Shown: positions 26,776-40,940, counted from the first letter of the stretch. The stretch: DNA of 64,000 nucleotides from Crossaster papposus (GCA_037893245.1 JBAIAA010000810.1:62001-126000), one strand, 5' to 3'. Notes: a model not told the origin generated them from the sequence alone. Numbers and translations: made by a program.

Positions 26776-27080
26776 AGGTACCGTAGGATACACCATTTGA
26801 AGATATCGAAAATATTTACTACCAAATTATTAGGAATTATCCTACTTATTTGAAAGTAAATAATGATTGTAGGCATCCCGCCAGACGGCGATCGCGAAAA
26901 AACAAAAACAACGTAAGAACCACTGCTATATGCTGGTTAAAAACGAACACCTTTTTTCTTGCTTTTCTAGGCATCCATGATTGTAAAACTATGGACAGGT
27001 CAGTTAAACGACATTTACTATAAAATACAACCTCCCAAATCAACCCATTCATGATAATTCAAGCAATTACCATAAGGTGG
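26776..27080 (+). mobile_element. TTAA-type MITE-like element, copy C (internally deleted)
   Basis: TTAA at 26772-26775 is followed by aggtaccgtaggatacacc and the family interior (atatcgaaaatatttactac, tgaaagtaaataatgattgt). It then jumps directly to the central GC segment (ccgccagacggcgatcgcg), so roughly 60-70 bp are missing relative to copy B. The right end (gcaattaccataaggtggag) is degraded and no clear TTAA remains. Confidence 0.75.
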
Positions 27081-30000
27081 AGAGCTGTTTTGAAAGTCCG
27101 CACAACTGGAATTTTACCAATTTGTATCCAAAAAATTATGCAAACTGAAACCATCGATTTGTAAATCACTTTTGACGAATCCTGTAAAAAATGGCTCCAA
27201 ACCCTCGACTCATTCTATAATTCAATTCAGTCATCTTTCCATCCCCATTCTATGTACTCTTGCGATAAATGTGTCACGTAGGAGACCCGTATTAATAACA
27301 TGCTCTTGCAATTTGTTCCTCGTCTACTTTGTTCTCTCTTCCAATCATCGGTACCTAATACCATTACACGCCCCTCCACACTAAGTGCACATTATGGTTC
27401 ACTGCACCGAAACCCTAAAGAAAAGGCGTCACAATTCATAACATTTCTCGGGAATCCCCATTCACCAAAATCCCGCAATGAATCAAAGCAACAAGGTGCT
27501 GTACATGTACTTTTCATTCTTTGATGGTGTTTATTTTTTCATTCATTACACCAGTAATATTCGTTCACGGTATACCGTATGAGTCACTGGCCCCTTGTGT
27601 CTAAAATCATCGGTGTTCTTGTGTTCTATGGATTTTAATACTGAAGACATTGTTAACACCAAGGTTCATCTCTTGCCAATCATCTTCCGAGTGCTGCCAC
27701 TGCAATTTATTGATTTCAAAACGCCTCCACAACAGGATATTAACACTCGGTATACTGGGCACAAATATTTGAGAACCCATTTTTTTGAGAACCAACATTT
27801 TTGCATTTAATGTTTGGATCACCTGTGTTTTTAATAGTCGCAAAGTAAAAATCCAGATGTGAGAATTGATCCCTAATAAAAAAGGTTACTTCCTAAAAAG
27901 GCATTGTTGTTTTTTGTGTCAGTTTTGGTCGAACAACGTAGGTCCTACATGTACTGTGATGGCAAAAGAAATACATTTTTTATTAAGGCAGACAATCTAA
28001 AAGTTGTTTTTATATAATTCTCCTGTTGGTGTTAAAGAATGTGCTGATTTCCACCAATACTTCTGAAGTCTTAAACCAATTTGATATGCAACAATGGAAA
28101 CTTTTCTCTTGAAATTGGAATCCAGGCAATGTTTTGTTTTGCTAAGATTTCTCAGTAATCGTTTCACTTCTCCCCCATCGCAAACAATTCAGCGCAATCA
28201 TCAACCATGGCCTGTTGTGTTTGTCCTCCCTATTTACCCTGACACCAACGGTATTGAAGCACGCTGTTTGCTTGCCCCGGCTATTCTCAGAGCTATTCCT
28301 AAGCAATGACGATCAGGTTTCGTCGCTTAAGCTCCGTTGCCCCCGTTTTATTGTGTTTGAGAATTTGGGCTGTTGTCTTGATCACAAAGGCCTCCTATAC
28401 CCTCTGAAGCAGCAGTTTGGCCATTCTTTTTCCAGGGATTATTTTCTTGAAGACTTCTACTAGCAAAAACTTTGGTGAACTATATAAAAAAAAAAAAATT
28501 GTTATTTTGAAATGGTAACAATCCTGGAGTGGGGATGTAAAATAGAGCTTTGAAGAACACATAAACATTACTAGCTCATTACTAGCTCAAATCTTTCTAG
28601 CTCAAAAAAAGTTTTAAAAAAAACACAAACTACATGTACTAAATAAACAAATTAAACCAAATAAAACATTAATCATACACACACAAAATGATTAGTTTTA
28701 TAGGCTAAATAGTCAAACTTGTACAATGTATTCTGAAATCTTTCTTTTCTTGAAAAAAATGAAAAAATAAAAAAAAACATCTTTTGTAGGTCTAACTCGG
28801 CCAATTCTCAATCTGTGCCAATGGCATTGTGTTAGGCACGTAGCTGTCGTTTATTTATGTACACTATATAACTAAGATAGTTCCGTGAATCTTTTGCCGT
28901 AGGGAAGCATTAAATAATTTGACATGGGTCGCCTTGTGTCTGCCCGCTTCGTATCTTTGCATCATGTCCCCAAGACAACACATTGCCGTCGCTTGCACAA
29001 AAGGAACGGCCAAGTTGCAATTCTGAAAAGACTCCCGTTTTTTTTCTCCCCCTGTGGAAATCCTTTGGTGTTCTTTTGTTGTCGCCGATTGCGCCGACCG
29101 TCGTGAAAAGGGAGGAAGTTTGGCCAGCTTAAGGGGCGAAGTGGCCATGTCTGTGAGTCATCGCACTCACGGTAATCACAGCCAAACAATGATAATAAAA
29201 ATATTAACCAAATAAGCAAGGGGCAGAACCCGGCCCAAGTACTATGAGAGACCAGCTTGTACCGCTGTGGTGATGACGTCGTAATTGAACTGCCGATCAC
29301 TCGTAAAGTGATCGGTAAAACATTTGCTTCGTCCCGCCGCTTGCTTACAATGGGGTTGTTGAGTTGGCTGAAGAAACTGTAGCCTGATCCGGTGGCAAAC
29401 AATGGACCCAGGTCCGGTTCAAGAGCCAGACGGCGAGGCTCTGAGTCATCAACCATACATTATTTACGCCAAAATGGGAAAAAAGTAAAAAAAATAATAA
29501 TTTAGCTGGCATTTCAGTTTGAACACATGGGAATACAAAGTGTAGTGGAAAAGAAATATATGATTTGGCAAACAAAATGAGTGAGAATTTTGGTGAAAGG
29601 GTGCAAGGTACAGTGTATGTGTACACAGCTTGTCAGTTTTTTGTATGAAGTTGGCAAGTTCCTCTTGATTTTTGGTACAATATTTTACAAACCATTGATA
29701 AATATGCAAAGACCATATTAAACTGGAGAATATTGCCCTCCTGCCTCAGGATCAAAGTAAAGAAAGTAGAAACGGCAGTCGGCTATTGTTAAAGGTAATT
29801 GAAGTGCATAGTAAAAAGAAAAGCCAATCTCTGACTAATAAACTAAAGTGAACAACAATTGGTTGAAAAGTACAAAACATTCTGAGAGCACCTTGAATTT
29901 GAATCTATTGGAACTCCAGCCGAGAAACTTTCTCACACTCCTAGACAAAGCAACCCCTGCAATTGTTTTCCTTGGTCCAGATGATTAAAAAACACACTCA

Positions 30001-33000
30001 AGTGCTCTCAGTTGTGATTTGATTTCAAATGAAACCTGATCCCCCTCGATAACAACCCTGGCACTAATCATTGAACAATAGTGGCCACAGCAGGTAGGCC
30101 TAGCCTTGACCCCAAGACTGGTTGGTAGCTCATTGATTGCAGGCTTGAATGGAGGCTACACCACCAGGCTTTGTTTTGCATTACTGCTCAATTTTACTGA
30201 TCATTCCTCAAACAAATGCACAAACGAAATTACTGTACATTGTAATTGTAATAAATTCTGTAATTACACACTCATTATTTACGATTGTCAGTTTTATCAT
30301 TTTATAGGCAATTTTTGGAAATGTCGATAGGAATGTTTAAATGACGTCATTTTAGCAGGAAGTGATGTGGTTAGTTTACATTAATTGTGTAAATCAATAG
30401 ATTTTTACTTGATACTCTTGCTGCTATAAATAACCTGAACCTGTTAATTATAGATTACATTGCTTTGGAACTGATGTATTTTGCAGTAGTAATAACACAA
30501 ATTAATTTACTGTCGTTTTTTCAAATTGTATTATTATTATTATTTTTCAACAATATCTTTATAGGAACTTGTTTTAATTAAAATTTGAAAAACGAAATAA
30601 GACAAAAGATTTAAAGCAATGAATGGCTCATTAATAAAAATAAACAAACCTTGATAATATTTAAGCTAGATGGAGAATTGCTTTTCATTGTACAGCAAAA
30701 TACCATTGTCAATCACTTCCATCTAATTTCGGTCAATTTCTTTTATCCACGTCAGATAATTCAGCTTCAGTAGGTTTTTGTAAAGATGAGTGGACCTGAA
30801 ATAACAAAAAATAAAATTGCAGCAACATTTGCTGTAGGCTTCAGTAGAAAGGTTATACTTTGTAATGCTATAATTCGATTGCTGGTTTAATATCTCTGTA
30901 AAAATATTGAGAAATGTTTTCTCAGTGTCTAAAAATATTGTTAGAAATGGTACTTGCTGTCAGATCTTAAAACCATCCATCAAAAGAAGGTCCTTTTCAT
31001 CGTGACCAGTTTGTGAGAAAGAACAAAAAAGGAATTGAAAATGAACTTTTTATTTGTAACCTGATATCGATTATTTTTTTTACCAAAATATAAAGGACTG
31101 GAAAGTGTTGAAGGTTTGTCATCTTACTCTCCTGAGCCAGTTGGATTTTGTTTAAATATCTTCTTGGGAAATACAAAAATATTTAAAAAATTGAAAGAAA
31201 AAATATACAGAGAGATGAAAATATACTGTGGAGTACTGAAATATTGGGCATTGAAACTAACAACTTTGGTTGGGTGGTGGTTTTCCCCAAAAAATTAAGT
31301 CCATGCATTACCCTTTAACAACATCACCACTAGTTATTGTAACAAAAAATATTGTTTAGAATAAAAAAATAGGTTTTTTTTTATAACTTAATAAAAAAAT
31401 GCAACAATAGAATTTGAAGATGAGTCATCTCGACAATGAAGCAGCATATCTACAGGTTTCCAATTATCTCTCGTCTTTCTTTCAATGTGGAGCCTTTCTT
31501 AAGACTAGTGATATCTTCCCCGATGCCCTCTAGACTCTTAACACGAACAAGACACCTGCAAGGAAAAAAACAAATTGACAAGGAGAAACGGGGGCATTTT
31601 GGATTTTACTAGCAATTTGGGCATCGAGGCAAAGTAAAGATTGCATTTGCTTTAGTCTGAGTAATCATCTAGAAATCTTAAACTCTTGTCACAAATGCTG
31701 CAATTGGGTCTTAATCTCTCTCTTTTTTCACTTAATGTTTGAAGCAATTACTAATGGAGTATTGATACCAACAGCTGCAAGTTTATTAATCCCATGGTAA
31801 CGATAACAAACCTACCCCTAATAACTTACCCCAAAAATTGTAAATCTAAACAGCATATTGTTCAGCTAGACAACTCAAAATGATTTAGCGAAGGCAATAT
31901 CTACCAAGGCATTTATTCTGCAAAGTAGAAACAGCCTCCCAGATAGCCCAAAAATTACAACATTATGTTTCAGCCTTGGAGGCTTCAAGAGAAAAACAGA
32001 CCCAACAATGGGAAACCGGTCTCATTGGGAGAAGGTCCTCTGCACAAAAAGGGGGACTGGTAATTTATTTTAATTTTTGCAGACAGTAAGTATACGTTTA
32101 TTGATAAAAATACAATATAAAAGAACAACCAACAAATACTTCATTCAAAGCTGTTGCAGTGGGGGTATGTTTGTTGGGATTTGTGAGCAGTTGGTCTCAA
32201 TGGTTACTAATCCTACTCAACCTTGCCGATAGCAATGGGGATGCTTTGGCATTTAAAAACAAACAAACAAACAAATTAGCACAAAAGGTTAGAGCTAATT
32301 GACCAATAACATGACAGAATTGGGGACAAATTCTAACTTATTACAATAAATAACAAGGCGTCTGTCCAGTTGTCGGGGAAAACAACATAAGTTGGTTGAA
32401 TGGTTTGGATATCCCTGCAGAAAAAAAAGGTTTCAGAACCTTGAACAAAACTTGTAAATACCATACACAAAGGAGCTTAGCTAGGCTAGTATTTGCACTG
32501 CTTCCCAATCTTAATACATGCCTGCAAACATTAAGGTCAGGCACCAGTCTACTTCGACTCATCCTAGTCAAGGAATAATTAACAAACCTTTCAAATAAGC
32601 ACTGTTGCTTAGAAAATGCAAACATTGTAGCCAAAAATTTAAAAAAAAAAAAAAAAACACCTACAAAACCTTGATTATTTAGCCATTCATTACAAAGCCC
32701 CCAAAACATATCCCAATTCCCAGTTCCAATCAGGCAGTTTTTTGGGGTCGAGTCCTTCAAAAGAATCAACTTTCGCATGCTCATCGTATTTCTCGCCTCA
32801 GGAGGTATTATGGGTGCAATGAATTATAGCGAGGGAGATTTAAAAGCCTACACTTTGCATAATTATTGCGTACAATATCCTGTGATAGATCCAGTGTAAC
32901 TCAAATCAGTACTCAGTTAGCTGGGAGGAATGGCAGCCGATTGGACTCAATATTCGTGCTTCAGACTTAGCATCCAGCTAGTTGCACAAGTAAGTTAGGC

Positions 33001-33433
33001 GTAGTTTGTCTCAAACCAAATTGTTGATCAATTGTTCTTTGGGGATTAGTTTTTATGCCTCTGCAACTCTCCCCCCCCCCCCCCCCCCCCCCAATGATAC
33101 ATATACCGACCTTTCATTCTACTTGTCGTGTTTTCTGAAACTAGCTTTAGATGTTTTGTTTCCCTGCCATGAGCCCAAATGCCAGTCCGCTTCTTTTGAA
33201 CCGCAAAACATGTCCCGAGGCCTAACCTCGAAGAAAAGAAATGTAAATGATTCATTTATTTTGTATTCATTTTTGGCCTCGTCCTACCCACTTTTGAGAC
33301 TTGTGGTGGCATCTGTTCGTACATTTGCAGGTTTGTTGCTCATTTTCAATTACAATCGTCATCGCTCAAGTTTCATTCATATCAATTATTCAGGTTCTGG
33401 CTGGTTAACTTTGAATGTTTTTCACCGAAAACT
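27081..33433. other. AT-rich stretch, no supported gene
   Basis: Apparent frames at 28962-29456 (-, 164 codons) and 32341-32784 (-, 147 codons) have no recognisable domain. They overlap frames on the other strand and carry no splice context, so I do not call them. Poly-C at 33071-33092 is included. If the candidate exons at 24.3 and 38.0 kb are real, this is intronic for the longer transcript. Confidence 0.5.
33071..33092. repeat. Poly-C tract
   Basis: About 22 uninterrupted C residues. Confidence 0.88.
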
Positions 33434-33707
33434 ACACGTGTGACCCGCTCTGCAAAAATGAATCAAATGTCGCATCGACTGTTTAGATGTACAGGGCTAT
33501 TGAATGTTCAAGGGGTGATTTTTTTTCTTTCGGCAAATCATTTTTGTGTGTGTGTTTTGCTACTTTTATATCCATATTTTCAAACAAAACCGAAAAACGT
33601 ATGTGATGCTCTTTCAAGCCACATGAAGAACACACAATTTTGTTTTTGCCACATCAGACTCATTTTTGCCACATCAGACTCATTTTTGCAAAGCGGGTCA
33701 CATGTGT
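33434..33707. mobile_element. TIR element, about 274 bp
   Basis: The left arm starts acacgtgtgacccgct and continues ctgcaaaaatga. The right arm ends tcatttttgcaaagcgggtc acatgtgt. The two are inverted copies over about 28-35 bp with a few mismatches. Just inside the right end, the motif ttttgccacatcagactca is directly duplicated. No target duplication can be fixed with confidence and there is no coding capacity. Confidence 0.75.
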
Positions 33708-35405
33708 CTAACTTGAAAGGGTTAAAAAGGTTACAACCTGTGGTTTATAGATTTCTCTGTCAGAGTCAAATATTCTCTTTGGTTTTGCAGATTGGAAGAG
33801 TTGCAACTTTGGAAATGTAAAACGTTTTAAAAAAATGACACCTTTGGAATAATATCCCGTTCACATTGGTTTTAATTGGCATATCATAAACAGATAATAA
33901 TATTATGGTTAAATTGATAGTGCTTAAACTAAGAACTAATTTACTTCAATCGCTTAATCGCGGTTATATATTTACCACTCAGAAAATACTTCAAGGTGTA
34001 AGAATTTGTTTGTCATTGAATCTGTCAGGCATGTCGGTTATCCGTGAATCAGCTGATTTTCTCCAGAGTCCTCGGTGTTCACTTCACATAATCCATAAAA
34101 ATTGAAGACAAAAAATTGTGCCAAGCTTTGAATTTCCTTTGTTTTTTAGTTTGTTTCCAGTGTACATGCCTTTGTATTCTTTTCGTACCATCATGCGCTT
34201 GTCAAATTCATAGGATAAAGTTGTATCAAATATTGAAACTATTTGAAAAGGTAATTTTCACCTATCTGCAGCTAACTTAGGGAAATAAACACCATTTTAA
34301 TTTTAAATTTGACAGGTAAAATATTATTTGTCTTGGGTGCAGTAGCAAGGAAGGTCTCCAAAGTGCACTTTGATGTCATGTCTAGCATAGAGCAAAGGTT
34401 GAAGTATACCTGTCTAGTTGGGTCCCCTCTCTCTCGAATCATGGATTATGACAAGGAGGTGTTATCAAAGCATGGCCCCTGGGTCTGAATGCTTCCCTCA
34501 TGTTTGCACAGGTTCATGGCCGGTACTCCCATGGGCAGGGGATTTGTACTCTGCTCACTGGTTTGCCCTGGGGTCTGACCACCCATACGTCTGCCTTCCC
34601 TCTTCACCTCTCTGAGAGGCAGGTTGATAATTATGAAAACTTTCAACTGGCTATTGTAAGAGAGAGTTTCCAAATCCAAACGGCTAGTGACAGTTTTGGC
34701 CGCTAGGCTCTTCCAGAAAGTTTACCTCCCTTAATGCCACTCCAACCTCCGTCAAAGGTTCAAGAATGTTGTGTTATTTTTTGGAGTATTTTAAAACTCT
34801 CCTATCAGACTTTTCCCGATAGCGATGCAGATAACAGACATTTTTGTGTCAATGTTTTGTGGCTGAAATTTCACCAATCCCACTGAATTTCGGCCACCGG
34901 AGGTCTCTCTGTCCGACTTGAAAATCACCACATCTTTGCAGAATTCTAATAGTTACTTAATTGGAGCCTTATGTTTGAATTCCATTGAAATTAAATAGTT
35001 CAAGGAGCCAGATAAAATCCGCTTTCCCACCTGAAAAAAAATCCCCGTCTACCTATTTGATTAAAGACCACAACGACTTTGGGTGGCTTTATTAATGCCT
35101 CACTGGCTCTCCGTCTCTGTTATAATTGGAAGAATGTTTTGTAGACAAAACTTTTGGAGACAACACTTTTGCTCCAACCAATCAGACTGAAGGATAATAT
35201 TCCCATTCTAGTCAAAACTTGGACTCACTATCTCAAACTCCGTCTAAACTCTGGCAGCGCCTGTCTGGCTGTCTCTAGAAGGTATCAGTTGTTGCGAACA
35301 AAGATCAGAGAGGACACATTAAAGGATTTGGCTTAAGTTCTGTTCTGCAGAGGTGTGTGTGATCTTGTTCATGCTTTTTGTACTGGGTCTGCAGCCTGTC
35401 TGCTT

Positions 35406-35421
35406 GGGGGGGGGGGGGGGG
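35406..35421. repeat. Poly-G tract
   Basis: About 16 uninterrupted G residues. Confidence 0.85.
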
Positions 35422-36359
35422 TGTAACAAGCTCCTGTCGTCTGTGGTCTTTGAGGAAGAGGTGAGGACGGGGATGTTGCCAAACGGATGGCAAAAAACAA
35501 AATGAGAGAAGAATTTCAAATGGCAACCATCAAACCTTCAGCTTGGAAGACTAATGCCTGATTAGTGTGCTGCAGAGCTTGCAGTTTTATCCAGTTTTTC
35601 TGCACGATAAAACAGAAAAACAGTTACCCATTTATAACAAAAAAATGTAGGAAAAGTATCGATCCCCAGGGCCATGTGAGAAAATTATATTGCATACATG
35701 TAGCGCTCAATTTAATTAGGGGCTATAATTCTGCACCACCACTCTTTGCAACTAAATCCAATTCTGTTAAAAAAAATCATTGTGTGGACTCTTTTAATAT
35801 CTCCCCACCCCTGGTGCTTATTCCATAATCCAGAACACAGGGGTCCGCTTATGAGGAATAAATTGGTCCCATGTGCTCACAGTTTGATCTGATAGTAGTT
35901 ACCCTAGCACTGTGTGATTTCAATTATCAACATTTTGCCTGCATGCAAGTTTGTGTACAGCTATAACAATTAATTGAAATAAGCTACCTTTTTTATGTAC
36001 ATTTTCATAAGCTTCTACTGGATTGTGTGGATATAAACCATATAATGACCCTTTGTATTAAGTCAAAGGAGATTTAAGTAAACCCATTATAAACAAATAC
36101 CTTTTGCATCATTGTGGGCTGGTGATTTTCTTTGTATTGTGGAGTAAATCCAGAATTGATGATGTTCAACATTTTGTTTTGTACCTTAAAAAGTTCAGAT
36201 TCCAAAAATGTCAACTCAGTATGTTATGTAGTGTCAGCTAGGAGGTTTTTTTACAGAGATTAAAATCAATACTGGTTGAATGTTCATTGATTAATCTATA
36301 TCATGTGTGGGAGTGTAGAATTAGTTTTCATGACATGGTATTATTAAGTCCTAAACGCT

Positions 36360-36376
36360 CCCCCCCCCCCCCCCCC
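36360..36376. repeat. Poly-C tract
   Basis: About 17 uninterrupted C residues. Confidence 0.85.
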
Positions 36377-37977
36377 TTCGTATTGTAAAAAACAACAGCA
36401 TGTTTTTGGGTGTTTTTTTCCACTAAGCTTTTAGGTTTTCTTTCTTATAACAGAGGTAGACCCTGAAGACAACTTGTGTCATAATCTGTCCATGCAGGGG
36501 TCTCAATTAAAGATGGACATTAGGAGGATTTGTCCAAGCTATTACTGCCATTTTGCTTTCACTGGGTTTCATCCCAAGTCTGGTATAATCATTGGCATTG
36601 TGGGAGGAGACAGTTTGTGTGACGACTCAATGCAACAGACTTAACAGTCCCACAGATCCAAATAAGAGGGTTGCATGAGGCAGGGTTGGGGTATTACTGA
36701 CATTTCCAAAGGTTGGGAGGATTTCTCTTGTCTTGTTTTTAATCCTCTCTCCCCCCTCATGCTCTCTGTACATTTTTAACATTCTCACTTTTGTTTGGCT
36801 GGAGTGTCTCAAAGAGAGAAAAAAAATCAACAATAGTAATTGGTGGTATTAGCTGTTACTGTAAAGATATCAACAATAATCTGTGAGATCTGTAATTCAG
36901 GCAAAGGAGAAACCAAAGAATGTTTTTTATTTTTGTTTAATTTTAATATGTTGTCCATTATATATCAATATTTAGAAACACTTTTTTTCATTAGCTTACA
37001 ATTGTATCCTCTTTCTTTCTAAAGAATTATTAATTTTGACTACAAGTACAAGTTGTTATTACCCTTCTTGAGGCTGAGCAGTTGGAAGAAGTTGTTTTTA
37101 ATTTTTAAAAGTTTCCAAATACTCTTTGTCAGAAGACGTAATTGGATTTAGGCCAGAGCCTAAGGGGTAAAATGGGGGTAAGAATTAGTGAAAGCTGTGG
37201 TCAAATGGTGTCTGGTTGTCTTCTACTCATTGACTAATACACATCCGTAGAGTGGTGTGATCCAATCCCAAGGAAGGACAATAGATAGCCCAGCTCATTG
37301 ATGAAGGAGACACCAAAATACTCATCTTTGGTATATAATGGACCATGGCTAACACAGAAGGATTGTTCCTTCATCTTGATAGTTTACTAGTCTAGCAATG
37401 GCAGACTCATGGCTACACTCTAACAAAACTGGTCCAGGTGTGTCTGAACCTAGCAGTCAATAAATAGGTCACTTCATGATAATATACCACAACTCATCAT
37501 GCTTTGGATTAGGTACCTGACTTCTATTCATTCACACTATTGACCAGTGCACATTTAATCCCTTCTCAACTGACAAAATTTAGAAGTAGGCCTTTTGTCT
37601 CAAGCAGCTAAGAAATCATTTCTTTAGATTGGAGGTAACACTCAGTGGTGTCAGTCAACACTTTTTGTCCAAGGAGTGAGAAGGTTTGCCCCTCCCATGC
37701 TCATATCATCACATCCTATCTGGGTTAGCTGTGTGGCCTTGGTATGGTCTAGTGACACCTGGACAAGCAGTGTAATCTGAATCTGATGTCCTTGGTCAGT
37801 GGACTGCCAATAACATCATTAGGAAATTGTGAGTGTGCAACTTGGGGCATTCATTTGGAGATTGGACTGGAGACCAGACAGTCTAAAGTTTGGAGGTCTC
37901 TAGTAAAGCTAACACAGGAGTAGAACTTGGTGGCTTTTGGTGGATTTCGTGGAATTTGTTACTTGTTACTTGCCAAG

Positions 37978-37998
37978 ATGCCTGCAAAGGATGCCTGC
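37978..37998 (+). CDS. Candidate alternative first exon (1b) of the NAV gene
   Basis: An ATG at 37978 (context caagATGC, purine at -3) starts seven codons, MPAKDAC. A perfect consensus donor, gtaagt, follows at 37999. It ends in phase 0 and so can be joined in frame to the phase-0 acceptor of the NAV exon at 41100. It shares the initial Met-Pro-Ala with candidate exon 1a, possibly by chance. The upstream 120 bp would be 5' UTR. So short a coding segment is weak evidence on its own; the support is the donor, the phase and its position about 3.1 kb before the cassette. Confidence 0.3.
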
Positions 37999-38950
37999 GT
38001 AAGTAGAACTTAGAAGATGTGCCATTTTTGTGACGTTTCATGATGAGAATTCTTCTATGATTTCATAGGCTTGTTGTTGAGCAAGGAACTGGTGTTTTGT
38101 TGTTGTTGTTTTCTTTAAGTGTAATTTGTGTCTGATGTTGACTACAATATTTGCACTTTTTGCTTTTTTATAATGTCATGAGGCCTGTGAAAAAGTAAGG
38201 GCTAAAACCTGATACAAAATGAGGAATTTTAGGCCTGTGATGATGCTTATCAATTTTACTAATCAAATAAGAAATAAAGGGTTGAGGGTTCAGAATTTTT
38301 GTAGCCTGATATGTAATCTCATTTTCCCTCTAAATTACGATTTGTCTACACTGTACTTATATGATTAACAATTTGAGCAAATTATTTAATTGACGTATCA
38401 ATCTCAGGAGATGTGTATTACTGAGTTTTGTAGATATTGGCAGAGTGCATGCTTAGAGTGATACATGGTACTGGTAGTAAACATGTAACTCGCAGGTGTT
38501 GTTCATCTTGTGCATTTCTACCACAATTCAGGCCCACATGAGTTTGTTTACCAGGCATCCTGATAAATGACCATTATACCCTACAGCACCAGGATTTGTG
38601 GTTGAGCATGTGTTGATGGCCCATTCATTCAGTGTTAACAGACCTGTAAAGCCAGGTCAATAGACCAGTTCACAACTTTATAATCCTCTTAGAAAGACTT
38701 GAACATAAACTGTGCCTGTTAAGATGACAGCAGGTGAATGTATAATTGCTTAGCTAAAGAAGCAGCATTAATTAGCAGTGACAAATGACTGGTGTTGATG
38801 GCCTTATCTGACACATTCCTGTCAACAAGCACAAATCTTTGTGTTCTGTGCTAAACATTGACCAACCATATGACCATATTTTGGGTCATGTTTAGAAAAA
38901 CAAAATTGTTATGTACATACAAGTTTACACATAAGACCTATTTTTATTTC

Positions 38951-38966
38951 CCCCCCCCCCCCCCCC
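38951..38966. repeat. Poly-C tract
   Basis: About 16 C residues followed by an A run and a short TA run. Confidence 0.85.
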
Positions 38967-39899
38967 ACAAAAAAATATATATATAATCTTGGATATGAAA
39001 TCAGGACTGGTTGTCAAAGGTCAGCATTCTGATCAGCTGCCGATTGAAATTGATCTCATAAATTGTACAGCACCCGGCCCTAAGGATAATCTCCATGTTT
39101 CTCTGCTGATTTTTTTTTAACTGATTAAGTTTTAAAAATGGTGTCCAGTTTTGTTTGTTTATAGAAATCATGCTGTGTATAAGGTTAAGCTTACTCTAGA
39201 TTGCCTTTCAAGGCAACTATTTAGTTTTTGAATTTTTATTGGAAGGCAGACTGCCTGTATATATGCCCATAAAGCCCCAAGGTACGTTCTCTGAAATTTA
39301 ATAGAATTAGATTCTCAAATGCTGAAGCAAAGGTTTATTGCCCCTTGTGTTTAAAGTTTTCTTCTAAAGCTGTGGTTGTTTCTGGCTTGTATCACTTTTT
39401 ATGAACCAGGGCAGCTAGACAGTCAGCATCAATTAACCACACTTCCTACCTCCAAGCTAGGCAATTCAACCAGGGAATAGAGCCCCTAGTACCCCCTACC
39501 CTAGCACCTACTGCCCCCTGATGAGTTGTAATTTACGCCATTTATTGCAGGGCAGCAGCTGGGGCCCAACCATAGCTCATACCTGGGGGAAGTGATAGTT
39601 GATTGTCTTAAATCAAATTTATAAACTTCCTGGAAAAACGATTGTGTGGTTGAATAAGTACCAACTGCAAGAAATATAAATTATGTTCCCCTTGCTGGTG
39701 ACCTAAATGTGGTTAACTATGGAAACATAACATTGAGGATACCTCACATAACCTACGAATTACTGCAGAGTATTGATATCTGCCCCCCCCCAAAAAAAAA
39801 ACAAAAAAAAAAAATAAAACAAAAACTAAAAGAACAACAACCCCAACCAACAAAAAAGTAATCGAAAATATAAATTAGATATGTAATTGATGTCTTCCC

Positions 39900-39915
39900 T
39901 CCCCCCCCCCCCCCC
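39900..39915. repeat. Poly-C tract
   Basis: About 16 C residues followed by a T-rich stretch. Confidence 0.85.
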
Positions 39916-40510
39916 TATTTTTTTATGTCCGAGTTTAGGCATGTTTTTCAAGCCCTAGGGTGAGGATTTTGATTACTGGCCTTTGGAGCAAGATTGTGGG
40001 ATGAATGGTCATAATTTGTCTTTTTGTGTACATCATGTATTTGCTGCGTTTTTACGAAGGGATTCAAGATGGTTGTGTGTTGTTGATCAGCATTAGATCG
40101 TGGAATAAGTCTCAGCAATGTTTAGTTGTAGCATAGAGCAAGGATTGGACGATGAAAACATGATTTGGTGTGAGGAAACAAAATGTGTGAAAGATACTGA
40201 GAGACAGTATTTAAGGGTGTGCTGTGTGAAGTAGTTGATAACCATGCCCTATAGACTGAGATGCTGTTTAATGCATGGCAGTAGTACATTCCAATGCACT
40301 CCAGCTGTGTGCATTGGAGGATACATACAGGAATTTTTTTGGGGGGGGATTAACAGGAGCAAGGGTTAACAAGGAGAAAGAGTGGAAAAGAAAAATATAG
40401 AATACAAAACTGCACAGAGTGATAAACAATAACGTCTGATTGATTGTTACGAGTGGTTACTGAGAGTATCTCTAGACATGTTTGTGGCAAAACTGTGGTA
40501 TTTTGAGAAC

Positions 40511-40940
40511 AATTGTGACCTGTTCCAACGAAACCCGGACAAAGTCGCACAATGTGTTTTGTCACAATGTACTCCTGAAGTCATTTCTGGATGGATTTTA
40601 TCATTTTGAGGTTTTAGGTTTTCCTAAGTTACTCACTATTAATCTACAATCTCCTCAAATTTGAACCAAATCCGTCTACCAGAAGTGTTTTTTTTTGTCA
40701 ATTCTGTGAAACATTTGTGTATAGAAATAATACGCTTTTCTGAACTTCAAAGCTGTTTATCTCATAATTAGGTTGTCAGGGTTTTATCACTAAATCCAGA
40801 CCCCAGGGAAGATAGGGTGGGGGTACATATGTAAATGATACATAATTTTAAAGCTGAGAACCTAGAGAATTTGAAAAAAGCAAAATCTGAAAAACTAAAA
40901 AGTCGACTTTGTCCGGGTTTCGTGGGAACAGGTCACAATT
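40511..40940. mobile_element. TIR element, about 430 bp
   Basis: The left arm aattgtgacctgttcc continues acgaaacccggacaaagtcg. The right arm, cgactttgtccgggtttcgt followed by gggaacaggtcacaatt, is its inverted copy with a single mismatch over about 36 bp. The high arm identity suggests a young element. It sits about 160 bp before the acceptor of the first clear NAV exon. The interior is AT-rich and non-coding. AATT at both ends is self-complementary, so the target duplication cannot be separated from the TIR. Confidence 0.85.

Larger units (their letters stand above)
33708..37860. other. Probable intron or intergenic stretch
   Basis: No recognisable coding exon. Poly-G lies at 35406-35421 and poly-C at 36360-36376. 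Frames at 34418-34615 and 35154-35336 lack similarity to known families. Confidence 0.45.
37999..40510. other. Probable NAV intron or 5' flank
   Basis: AT-rich with no coding exon seen. Poly-C tracts lie at 38951-38966 and 39900-39915, and an A-rich low-complexity run near 39785-39850. Confidence 0.5.

Noticed and set aside
28962-29456. 164-codon frame on the - strand
   Set aside because: It has no recognisable domain and overlaps other frames on both strands. No splice or promoter context was seen.
32341-32784. 147-codon frame on the - strand
   Set aside because: It contains a run of Phe codons from a poly-A tract and no known motif. Probably a chance frame.
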